This document shows positions 46,370 through 58,500 of a stretch of DNA of 64,000 nucleotides, piece after piece (positions within the stretch are counted from its first letter, which is position 1; each line of letters opens with the position of its first letter). Below the pieces are notes generated by a model, which worked only from the letters and a program-made list of their open reading frames with translations, was not told the DNA's origin and did not search any database. The translations under genes were made by a program, and so were the position numbers. This DNA comes from Eumeta japonica (taxonomy: Eukaryota > Arthropoda > Insecta > Lepidoptera > Psychidae), in contig BGZK01000084.1 of NCBI GenBank assembly GCA_005406025.1, positions 558,001 to 622,000 on the forward strand. The letters run 5' to 3'.

Positions 46370-47010
46370 TCGAAAGGGACTATTACTCCGTTTTGGAAAT
46401 CAATTGCGATCGACTTTAAAAAAAAACGCAGTTTTGATAATTTTTACAAGTGTTACAGGTTTTGCTACACTATTGACAATGTTTTGCATGAGTGTCGTAG
46501 TCGCGACAAAAATTTTAAAGACGAAGTTTTTAACCTACTTGCTTGTGAAAAGTTTTTTGCTACTGTGCGAATCTTTCAGAAGAATCTGTCGTTTGCCTAA
46601 TCAATACGTATCACCATTTTTTTAACGCAGATTATCTTAGTAATGAGCTTCAATGTACTTATAAATCAGATGAAATGAAAACCTTGGACATAGTCGATCT
46701 CATTTATAATTTACATTCAATTAATTTGACTTTGATTTTTCCTAAAGGTTATAAATTAAAAAAAAAAAACAATAGTTACGTTTCCAGTGGGTAGCGCATC
46801 TTTTTTATGTAAAAAGAATTTATATATATTTATAAAACAAACAGGGCCAAAAAAAGAGACATCTATGACTGAAATTGAAATAGAAATTTTATTTAAAAAG
46901 GACCAGTGGTATTTACAACGTTTTGCAGAAGTATCTGGAAAAAGATAGGCTCATCGATTTGACTTATATTTACTTCTTGTAGAAAATAATCAGTTGATAC
47001 GTAAAGTAAG
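46370..47010 (+). pseudogene. coding-like stretch broken by frameshifts, unidentified
   Basis: Consecutive frames on + read protein-like segments that would need shifts to join: 'FDNFYKCYRFCYTIDNVLHE' and 'FNLLACEKFFATVRIFQKN' (about 46425-46600), then 'HHFFNADYLSNELQCTYKSD' and 'LDIVDLIYNLHSINLTLIF' (46612-46750), then 'TEIEIEILFKKDQWYLQRFA' (about 46868-46930). Cys, His and Trp content and Asp/Glu balance differ from surrounding noncoding DNA. A donor-like 'aaagtaagtaat' ends the stretch near 47004. I cannot identify the protein; it may come from a mobile element or an inserted gene. Not functional as it stands. Confidence 0.4.
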
Positions 47011-47014
47011 TAAT

Positions 47015-47640
47015 TTATTTTAAATTTTAATGCAAATGAAACGTCACTTGGGATATTATTTAAGTGACCTGTTGTTTTTAATCATCAATCACTTATTTAT
47101 ATATTCTTGGTGGTCGCAAACAAACGTCATACGAAGCAGATGGCGCCGTGCGGTAAAGTCAAGCGGGTTAGGCACCCACCGTCGTTGGGCTACATACAGA
47201 TCGAAACAATGCAGAAACTATTAAAGTGTTTTTATCCGTGCATACCCTGCTGAAATATCAGTGCACACCCCTAGCTGTTCCCTCTTGCAACGCCATGCGT
47301 TCTCATGTACATACTACCTATAGCAACGACTGCATCCAAGCCATGTACCGGTAGCTTTATTGCGAGCGGAGCGTTTTTTTTCTCGAAAATAGTAATGTTT
47401 TATTTTATTTAATATAAAAATGAACTATAAGTTTATTCGTATTCTGACTAGGCCATTCCCTCACTATAATATATTATCTATCCATATAATTTTTATTAGG
47501 ATTAATTAAAGAGCGCGTCAAAAATTTTAACAATTTTAACCATTTCAATTAATGAAATACTCAGGACATAAGTAAATGTATTTATGCCAATTCTATGTAT
47601 AAAACACAAGTGTTATGTTTTTTTAACTTCCCGCTAAGAA
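47015..47640. other. noncoding DNA, partly GC-moderate (47110-47380)
   Basis: Contains 'gatggcgccgtgcggtaaag' and other balanced-composition DNA without an exon I can support. Confidence 0.4.
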
Positions 47641-47644
47641 AATT

Positions 47645-48310
47645 GAAAATTTTTTAAACTTTTCGGGAAGTTATTGGTTTCACCCCATTTTGCAAAAATC
47701 GAGTTCTCATCAGATCTCGACGTTCTGAGGGTCTAGGAAGCTTCCCTGATCATCCCTGAGATGATGTCCGTATGTCTGTGTGGATGTGTGTGTATGTGTG
47801 GATGTATGTAAACCTCATAACTTTTAAACGACTTGATCGAATCGAGCCCACTAAACGGCGTTTCAAAGAGTTTCACTAAACTTAGATATCCTGAAAGTTT
47901 GGGTCGATTTGAACCGGTAGGTTTTGAGAAATTTTCTTAAAACTAAGAAAAAGAAATTGTTTTAAAGTGGTTTTTCAAAATAACTTTAAAATGGCTTGAC
48001 CAATCAATTTCATAATCTAATCAGCTCTTAACCTATTAGAAACACGAAGATTCCCGCAAACCGGGTCAAAATCGGTTGATTCGTTTGTGAGAAATCGTTG
48101 TCGAAAGAAATTGAAAAAAAAAAACAGTTTTTTTGGAATAACTACGAAACGGCTTCACCGATCGATTTCAAATTCTAACCAGCTCTTGACCCTGTAAAAG
48201 CACGTCGATTGCCGTAAACCGGGTCAAAATCGGTTGATTTGTTTACGAGAAATCGGTGTCGAAAGAAATCGGAACAAACTGTTTTTTTTAAATAACTACG
48301 AAACGGATTA
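47645..48310 (-). repeat. R1-related repeat with ~156-bp tandem units and GT tract
   Basis: On + it reads 'gcaaaaatcgagttctcatc', a 'gtccgtatgtctgtgtgg' GT tract (47765-47815), 'gtaaacctcataacttttaa', then two tandem units starting 'aataact' near 47979 and 48137 with a third start at 48291 (spacings 158 and 154). Each unit contains 'cgggtcaaaatcggttgatt'. Block order matches the reverse complement of 26735-28060, so this is a diverged relative in the opposite orientation. Confidence 0.65.
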
Positions 48311-48339
48311 AATTAGCGGGAAGTTGCAGAGTTGGCCTT

Positions 48340-49320
48340 TAGGGTCAAATTTTTTCTCATGTTACTTCTTACTATAACATCAATATCAACGCTAGATTTT
48401 TTAAATTTACCGCCATTTTTCAGGATCGTGTTTCAGTGGTCAAATTCTATCTATGAATAGGTTGAAAATAAACGTCATAATTATTAGACCAACTTTCGTA
48501 ATTGAAAGATTTTATCGCTTCTATTTAAAACCCATTTTTACTATTTTGCACCTTTCTTGAAAAATTTGTACCTCGCTCGGTACAAATGGAATTTCAGTTT
48601 ATTTTTGTTAGTTTTAACTGTGCACAATCCAGTTTGACTACATTGGATTATACTTTACAGTGGGAGATTCTGCCTAAACCTTGAGAAATGAATGTATTTG
48701 TTATGTTATGGTGATTAAATATTTATGTACATAATCGAATATCTCGGTCATTTTTATTGTGGTAATAATACCATCTGTATTCAAAAAGTGTTTTTTTTTC
48801 GATAAGAAACAGGATCTACATGTCTTGATTACAATGGTTTTAGAATGTAAACTGTTTAGGTTTTTGAATGGGACATGTACCATTCTACAGCAAAATTGGA
48901 ATAATTAAAAAGTAATATATTATTCTTTGGTCTCATCGAAGTCAGCATAAATCAAACTCATCGTTTAAATAGTTTTTTTTATTTTTGTACATCTCAATAT
49001 CTTTTTCTATTCACGTCGCTGAGATTAAAAGACATAAAACGTAAAATTCACAATTTCTTTACGAGCTTCATGTTTCCCGGTTTTCTTAGAACAACCAAAA
49101 TTTCCTGCAATACAATTATTTATATAAACAGATGTTTTTGCTTATTTTAAATTACTGAATAACAGTATGCATACTATCTGTTCAAATGCCCATGGTAACA
49201 TTCTAAATTGATATGATTATATTTATGTATACAATCGAATATAAATCAGGTTGTTCCAATAAATAAATTCAATACTTAAAATAAAATGTGGTTACTAATG
49301 TAATATTCTATTATTTTTTA
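48340..49320. other. downstream flank of the coiled-coil gene
   Basis: AT-rich; presumably includes the 3' UTR of the gene ending at 49321 (-). No poly(A) signal can be assigned with confidence; one candidate hexamer lies about 350 bases downstream. Confidence 0.4.
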
Positions 49321-49539
49321 TCATTTGTACGGATACCGTCTATTGCTACTAGCCGCTAATTCATGCTCGAGAGCCGCAATTTTCTCCTCGTGCCTTGTTC
49401 GCTGTGCCTGCGCACGTCGTTGTTGATCTTCCAGCGCCAATATGATTTTTTCTAACCGACGTATTTGTTGCTGTTTGCTCTCCAATGTCGCGAATAAATC
49501 TTGTATTTCATTGGCCTTAGCTGCTATTTGTTTGTTTAC
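49321..49539 (-). CDS. coiled-coil gene exon l (terminal)
   Basis: Residues 517-588, VNKQIAAKANEIQDLFATLE, SKQQQIRRLEKIILALEDQQ, HEEKIAALEHELAASSNRRY, ending PYK and TGA at 49323-49321. Acceptor 'tcgtttaatag'. Confidence 0.88.
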   Translation of the reverse strand, partial: VNKQIAAKANEIQDLFATLESKQQQIRRLEKIILALEDQQRRAQAQRTRHEEKIAALEHELAASSNRRYPYK

Positions 49540-52500
49540 CTATTAAACGAAATAGAATTTCTGTATAAATGAATTTATGGTTATAAATAGTAACTAAATA
49601 AAAATCGTATGTTTAGAACTGTTTATCTCTGTGGATCATACGGATGCGGGTACCTTGGAATTTTTCGAATTGAGACTAAAAAAATGGTTGTTTAAATATC
49701 AAATCCGTGCTTGACATATCACATGAATGTATCGTAAAATCTTGGTTGCTTATAACTAGCCATCGTCTACAGTTACGCCCACAAAGATAAACAATGAATT
49801 CCTTCACCCTTCACATCGATCACTCAACTATCAACCATGATCCCGACCCCAGTCCCGTTTTCGATACGGATGTCTTGGTATAGATCGCTATTCTGACCCC
49901 GCACTCGATTCTGATGTTCCGCCGTCGATCAATTTATCGTCGAACGCATACTCTTACAGCGAAAGCTCACGTAGTAACTTTAAATTATTTTGTGAAACGA
50001 AATTGTTTTTATTCTAATCCCGGTCTTGCTTGCGATTACGCGATTAGAAATCTTAAGCCTGTTTTAATGTTAATCCATAATTGGATATTGCTGTTACCTA
50101 TAAATAATGACTATAAAAAAGTAAGCAATTCATTCTGCGATCACGCGAGCAAATCCGCGGACAAAAACCAGTGTATACTAAAACTTAACCGAATAACGCA
50201 TTTCCATACTAAAATAAGAATCGTATAAATCGACGCTTATAGTTATAAGCAACTAAGCGGACAGACAGATAAAGAAAAATAGAGAGAGAGACACGTTGTA
50301 TTTTAAAATGTGTAAAGAATTACGCCTCAACATTTCGATTTTGATTATCTTATCGAAATATAATTTGATTAATATTGTAACAATAACAGTAATATTATTA
50401 CAAAGAACTGAAATCAGATTATACGAATAAAGTAAGTCGTAAACCTCAATTGCTGGACGAGAGTCAAGAATATAATTTTCGCCACATAAATAATGTTTTA
50501 ATTTTACTTATAAATAATAATGGTAATTTATAATGTACAAAAAATAATTATAAGTGGAATATTACATCATCAACAATTTTCATTCGATGTTCAATGTCTT
50601 TTTGTAACTCGGTGAGCTGGTGCGTTTGTTCCGTTTCTTTGTTTTTTAGCATCGCTATTAGTTCCTCTCGTACCTAAAACAATTTTATAATTTTTTTAGT
50701 TATTATTATATTAAAATTGAATGAATTAATATTAGTCCAAGAACCCAGTCACCGCGGATTTCCTGATTTTGGGAAAGATGATTTTTTACGAACGATACTA
50801 TAAACTAAACTTGGAAACGGATGGATACTCACTGAGCTTAAAACGGGGCCGTTTTACAGGTAGCACGTATCAAAGGTGAAAAAAAAAATCATGGTGACTC
50901 ATATCAAAGTAGCAAGGCTGGTTATTAGATTTGTTATACATGATATCCTTATAAAAAAATATATTTAGTAGCTAGACACTACTTGTGGTCTACAACTTTT
51001 GCCAGACACTTCAAAAGCCGTAAAAAAAATGTAAGAAATTAAGTCATTTTATAAGGCTGAATTTTATATATATTGTTTAGCATAATATTTTAGCATATAT
51101 TCCAAAGATCTAGACAAATCTAATGGGCCAAACATCCTCTTAGAGTCGTTAAAAGTTCCACTGTGCGTGGAAGCATAAGAACATTATTCACGCGTATAAA
51201 TGCGCTAATAATCACTAATATTAGGTTAGAAATGAACCGAAACATTAGATATATGAAGTGTGACCGAAATGACGTTCCTATAAAATTCAAATCTATAAAA
51301 ATGAAAAAAGCTGCCAATTATGATAGACTTTTCGTAATAACAATTGATTCAATGATAGATTGCATTGTTCATGTCTAGTAGGGATTTTTAATGATCGCGT
51401 TGATTGCAGTGCGTTTCCGCATCTAATGAAGCAAATTAGTTTCATTATTTAATTCCTGTAATATATTTGCGCCTACAAACTTTAGACCGATATAAATACT
51501 ACCGACACTCAGTAAAATTTTTTAAAAGCTTATCTTAAATTAACTATTACAGTATTTTTATAACAACAGTTTGCAGAACGTTAAACAGTTTGGATTCACA
51601 AAGGGTTGCTCAACAACCGAAGCCGGTGTTGAGCTTATTCAGAAAATCTTTTTATGCTTGACAGGATACACGGAACACGATTGGTATTTTCTGTGACTTA
51701 TCCAAGACATTTGACTGCGTTCATCGTGATAAACTGATTAAGAAAGTACATCATTATGATGTCTCAGGTCGATCTCTTGAACTTCTGGAGTCTTATCAAA
51801 GTGATGGAATTTCAAAGATTGATATTAATGATAAGTGGTCGTCATGATCTGCAATCAACATGAGTGTGCCACTAGGTTCAGTTCTTGAACTGTTTCTATT
51901 CCTCATGTACATAAATGATCTACCACATCTTGTTAAGGAAGCTCATGGGATTGTATTGTTTGTTGATGATACCTCCTTACTTTTTAAGATTGATAGGCAT
52001 CAACCAGCTTTTGATGAAGTAAACAGTACCATCTCTGAAATAGTTGAGTGATTTAGTATTAATAATCTTCTTCTTAATAAAAGGAAAATAAAAGTTGCCA
52101 AATTTTCCTTATATATTTCTAAATTGATCGACACAATCGTAATAGTTAAGAACGAGGTGCTGGATATTGTGAAGAAAACCTTATTTCATGGTCTCATTTT
52201 AGATGCTAAGTTACGTCAAAATTCTCACATTACCAGATTAAAGAAAAGACTTAAGGAAAAGGCAGCATATGGTCAAAAGAATTCGGCGACTTGCAGATGA
52301 AAGCACTGCGAGACTTTATTTCGGTTTTTTTCACAGTATTATGACCTATGAAATTTTGCTATGGGGTTATGCAGCCGTTATTAGCACAATTTTCGTCCTG
52401 CAGAAGCTCGCTAATCATACTGTTTATATTTTGAGACCTATGGCATATCTCAAAAAAAAATTAAGAAAATTAATATAATAACTTTTAGCATCACAATACA

Positions 52501-55500
52501 TATACAAGAACCCGGAATACGATATGGATTTGATCATGCATCTTTTCACAAATATTCATAATTTCTTTCTGTTTTAGAATAAATTTGGTAAAGTAATTAT
52601 AACAAAAATATATAATTTAAAATATACTTATAAATAATATAGATACCACTCTAATGACTGCTCGGCCAGACTGCAAGCGCGTGCGCGGTCGGATCGCGGT
52701 ACGACGCGACGAATTCTTATCAGTGCAAGTTCGCGATTGATTGTCGCTGTGCGAATTGAATCACTGGCCGACCGCGCAGCGCATACGCAGCTCGCCACCT
52801 AGCTCCCCCACTGCGGCGCGATACCTGCGCGTGAGTTGTTCATAAGGTTGTCTTGTGACATTTTTACGTAGATGTTCTAAGCTACTTTCTCAGAAACGGT
52901 TAATTCAATGACTACGATTCCTTTGACAAAATTGTTTTATAAGGAAGGGCAATATAAATATTTGCGAAAATATGTATGATAAAAGTCATTCTGTATGTTG
53001 ACAGAAATTAGAATCGAATCATCCTAAAAACTGAGGGACATTAACATTAGACATAAGAACGATCTTACTGTTCATAAAAGCCGACTCAGTAAAATTAAAA
53101 AATCATTCAAAGAGTAATGTGAGCACTTTTATAATAAGATCCCAGCTGGAATTCAAAATTTGCCGTTTCATATAACAAATTTAGACTTTTCGTTAAAAGA
53201 AAGTTGTGTAGCAAGGGTATTATACCATGTCTGAATATCTTATGAAAAAAGCCCATGGGATTGAACTGCTCGGTTATCAGATTACTTCATAATATTTCTA
53301 AGTGTTGAATTATCCTAAATTATTAATTACTCAATACTTTATATCGATGAGTAAAAAAGAGAAACCCTTGAGTTTCTTGCACATTCTTCTCAAGGTGAAT
53401 CAGCATTTGGAATGAGAGTAATGAAAAGAATTCATTAAAGACGTATTTCAAGTGTAATTTCATTACCTACAAAATAAAGATATTTTTGATTTGATTTGAA
53501 AATGAATAACACACTAACTCAGAGTAGCCATGAGTTGTAAGAAAGAGACATTCACGCGTCAGAGTGCATTTCACTTGCACTTTGTCCTTGAATAATGCTC
53601 TCGCGCTTCCGTGCACAGTGGAACTTCTAACGAATCTGGGAGGATGTTTAGCCCTTCAGATTTGTCTGATAATAAACATATAATTCAGCTTTCCTAAAAT
53701 GATTATAAGTTCCCTCATTTTTTTACGACTTCTAAAATGTCTGGCAAAAGTCATGGAAGTGTTTGATAACCATATACGTTCGTTTATATAAATATTATGT
53801 ATAACATATGTAGAAACCAGTCTCCCTGCTTTTATTAAGTTAGCATGATATTTTTTCACCTTTGATACCTGCTGCGTGTAAAACGGCCCTGTTTCCGTTT
53901 ATATTATATTACAGGTCCTAGAAATTTCATCTTTCCTAAATCACGTAAGTCTGGAGTGACTGGGATCTCATTCTAATTCAATGCGAATCAAAGATTAAGT
54001 TATTCATTGTTATTTGATTAATTATTGTAAACCATAAACTGTACCATAGACTAATGCCATCAATTTATTGATTGTATAAAACATCCTCTGTACAATTTTC
54101 TCAGCTGTTCTGAAAAACGCACCTATCTTATATTTGTTTCAACCATATCAAATCAAAAAATCTTATTTCATCGGTAATGGTATTAATATTTGAAGTACAT
54201 TATTAATAAATAATTTTTTACATTAACATTACCACCGATTCCAAATGCTGATTCCTCTCGAAAATAATGCTCAATAAACTCAAGGGTTCTTTTTTACTCA
54301 TAGAAAACACATTCTATATAACAAAATATCGAATGTTGAACAACATTAATTCAAAACTTAGAAATAATATGAATCAACCTGATAGTCGAACAGTTCATTC
54401 CCATGGATTTTTTTTCATTAAGATATTCAGACACGGTATAATAATGCTTGCCATATTACATTTTTTTAACGAAAACCCGAAAAAACTGAACAACAGTAGT
54501 CTCAATTTAAGGACAAAAACATTTTTTTTTTATGGTATCATGATTGACGAACTTTAGAATGGTGGTATCTACGATAATTCCTATGTACATCTGAAGAAAA
54601 TAAAAATCTACATAATCATTGTTAATAACTTTGATGACTCGGGCCTGCGCCCGCGACGTTTTATCTTGCTGCTCAAGTTCCTGCTCTTTATGTGCGAGAA
54701 TATCTGTCAAATCTTCATTACGCTGGGCCGCTTCCAAAAGACTCATTCGTAACGCCATTACCTACAAATAAATGTTTTAGAATTGAGACACCACTTTGAT
54801 ATACGTACTCCTTGTTTATTGGTTGTAATTCTAGAATACCTGTTGGTGCAGTTCTTGATGGTTCATGCCGTCAGGTGACTCGTTACGCTCGATGAGGGCG
54901 GTGTTTTGCGAGTGTAGTTCGTCTATATATTTTTCAAATTGAATTACCTTTTCTTGACTGCAACATTATTTCGTTACATTACATTTGCTGTGTGACTTCT
55001 ATAAGTTGAGTAATACAGACAGAGACGCGGATATCTCCTCAAAACATTATTCTGTTTTGTTCCTAAATTTAATCGTTATACGTACTTGTATTTAATGCTC
55101 TTCTTTAACTCTTTTATTTGATTTTGCATGTTGCCAATTAACTCCTCCTTGTTCAATAACTCTGCTGCTAATTTTTGTTGCATTCCGATTTTATTGTCAG
55201 TGTCCTAGGATTAAGCAAATATCGTCACTGGATAGCGATAACACATGTTCGTATTTATTTATAACAAAAAAAAAAAAAAATTAAAGAAACTTAACAATGA
55301 TTGAAAATTTGCTATGATCACCTCGGCGACGTAGATTTAAAAAAACAATCTGGGATATGTGACTGAAAAAAAAAGTAAACGTCGATCACGTGTATAGCGG
55401 ATATGTCCGGGGATTTCGTGGTTATATAAGTTAATGTAGAAATTTTTACATATGTTTATCATCGAGATATATGTCACGGAGATTCCGTTCTGTACTTACA

Positions 55501-58500
55501 ATTAAATTAATTGTTTGAGTTGGTCCAGTCCTTCATAGCAATTATTGATACTTGTATATTTTGCTAGGCAAAAATTCACTGATTTCTAAGAATAATGGTT
55601 AGTTCTTTATAGACGAAAAATAACATTATGACACGTTTTAAATTCAATACATGTTCCATATGAACCATAATTCCACCCATTTTGCAGCGTTTATGTATAT
55701 ATTTAATGTAATCTATGAATGTTTTTTGGTATGTGTTCGAACCAGTCAATGGACTGTAAGAAAATTTTGTATACAGATAGATTATATTCCAAAATAGGAC
55801 ATAGGATACTCTTTATACCAAAAAAAAACAGATACCAGAGAAATGAAAATTAGAAATCAGGAATATCAATACAATATCATGTAATAAAACAATTATCCTG
55901 TAGTTTAAGTTACTCCCAGTGGGAGAAGTAGACAGGAAACGGCTACTATAGAATAACTATATCAGCAGGTAAACATGCTAACACAAACATTCACTTATCA
56001 AGTCTAGCTTCATATTAATGCTAGGTCTACCAACTGGCCGAACTAAGATGCTATGATTTTGAATGTTATAAATGCTATTTCTAAACATATATGTCGATGA
56101 TTTTCGTGTGCAATAATGTTTAAAAAACTTTCAAATTATATCATACATATTAATTACAAAACTAATGTTTTTACAAGAAATATCTCTTATTGGCTTACAG
56201 CTATTTTCGTCAAAGTCTCTAAGAAACGTATCTTCTCTTTTTTACAAAATGTTATTTCATCTTCCGATATTCGCAGTGTTTCTTTTGTTGATTGCAGCTC
56301 CGCCCAAAGGTTCATTTCACGTTGCGTTGGTATATCTAAATGAGAAATTTTCATAATTTAGAAATCCTGCCAAAATTCTGTCATCAGCTCGTCATAGCAG
56401 TATTCCAAAACCTGTCCGATCTCACAAGTCAACGTATTTGGGGATGTATAGACGCTATTCTTTTTAAAAGTTTCTTTGTGTAGACTGCGTTCGATACTAT
56501 TTTTTAGGGTTCCGCAATCAACAAGAAACCCTTATAATTTCCCCATATCCGTCTCTCTGTCTCTCCGCGGCTTAACTCATAAACTCTTAGTCTTAGAAAG
56601 CTGTAATTTGGTATGGATATGAATATTAATTACAAACAACAACAAAGGAGTAGAATAAAATTTAAAAAAAATAGGGGTAGGTAGAGTAGTTCACGAAAGA
56701 GCATATATAACGAAATTGAAAGGAAAACGTCCACCGCTAAGTAAGCTTTATAAGTTAACGAGTTATAGTGAACCAAGTTATGAAATATACTTCGAAGAAT
56801 AAAAATTAAAATTTCATGTAAAATCCATCGAAATTTACTTAGATGACGTTGTTAATTGTGTAAAACAAGTGTAAATATAAATTCATGTACTATGTAAAAG
56901 TATGAAAATACAAAATCATGACATCCTTAACACCCGTTCTATGTGAGCTTGTTTTAGAAATTATTACCCTTAAAGCGTGAACTAAATTAATAGGTCTATA
57001 TAATGAAGAAAAGCCCCTTCTCAGTCCGAATACTTTGACAGGCAACTACGTAACCCCACACTGCGCTTGGCCCGACACGCACTTAACTTTTTTTATAATT
57101 AAGTTCTTTTAGAGCAGTTGGAGAACTATTCTAGAGAATCTAAAAAAAAAGTTTTAAGAAATCGAAGGCCATCTCCAAATTTATTTCCTATTTGGGGAGT
57201 TCAATTTCTATCTGATAACCATTACTAGCATGAATCACGATAAATATATGTTTTTTTTGCGTTGCTAAACTGTCTATCGTAAAAAAGAAATTTGTAATAC
57301 GGTTGATCCTGCAGGCTGTCTCTGGAACTTTCCACTAAGATAATTAACGACGTATTTTAGAGCTCCTTGGATTATAAATATTGTCTACGAGTTTTAGAAC
57401 TCATGGATAATATTTATATATTGGAAAACGGTTGACCCTTCAGGCCATTCCTGAAACTTCTCACTACTTTGGAGCTCATAATCTAAAAAATTAAGGAGCA
57501 GTAAATTATTGAGCTCATCATGCTCAAAAAATCAATGCTTTTTCAAGCTCTCCGTGCTCAAAAATATTACAATTCAAAAATGTGTATGTATTAAAAAGAC
57601 CAGATTTTTTTTTTTAATTTTTCAACTACAGTATATTTGGAATACGTTGTTTGATTTTGATCTGCTGTATGGTATCCGACGCAGTTTTTTAAACAAAACC
57701 ATAACGAAGAACAATGCGTCTTTGAAATCAATTTTTATGCAGTTTGCGCCAATCGATTCAACTGTTCGAGGAAAAGAACTGCTTAGATTTTGGTATCAAT
57801 TGGTCTGAACGTTATTTCAAAAAACAGTTTTTCAGAATAGGTTATTTTTGAGGTACTTCAAATTCTACCATGTTAAAGTAGTTTAATTAATTAATTAAAG
57901 TAGTTAGTAGGCTGCCTGATTGGTGCAGTGCTAGTGACCCTACCTGTTGGGCTGGGGTCGTGGGTTCGATTCCCGCTCAAGACAAACATTTATTTAATTA
58001 ATTAAAAATTAATGTTTGTCTTGAGTCTGGGTGCTTTTATGTATTTTATGTATAGATTTACAAAAAAAAAGTATGTATGTAGTATATCAACTGCCTGGTA
58101 CCGATGGTACAAGCTGTTGAGTGAGATTTCATTCAAATATCTTATACTGCGTTTCGATCGGTTAATCCGTTCAAAGGTTATGAACGGCTTACACACACGC
58201 GTACGCACGCACGCGCTCACGCACATACATACATACGTACGTACAGACATCCTTCGCAAAATGGAAGATATCGATTCCTAAGACTCTAAAACGTCATGAT
58301 CAGGTGAAAACTTTGTTTTCGAAAATCAGAGTGGAAATAGTAACTTTCCATTTTATAAATTTTTTTCCATCTACATAGCTGAAGGTTAAAAAAAAACATC
58401 CATTGACAGCAAAAACATTCTACAAAGCCGTTTCTAGTATAGAATATAATAGGGAATTTACTGGGATTCGGTAATTTCTTTTCGATTTGTGCTAATTGTT

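Noticed and set aside
49914..50228. 104-codon + strand ORF
   Set aside because: Lies in a lepidopteran interspersed repeat whose blocks recur at 14560-14710.
54267..54557. 96-codon + strand ORF in an intron
   Set aside because: AT-rich, Asn/Phe/Lys-dominated translation without domain or splice evidence.
57908..57985. tRNA gene
   Set aside because: It has A and B boxes but no cloverleaf; the downstream sequence matches a butterfly tRNA-derived SINE.
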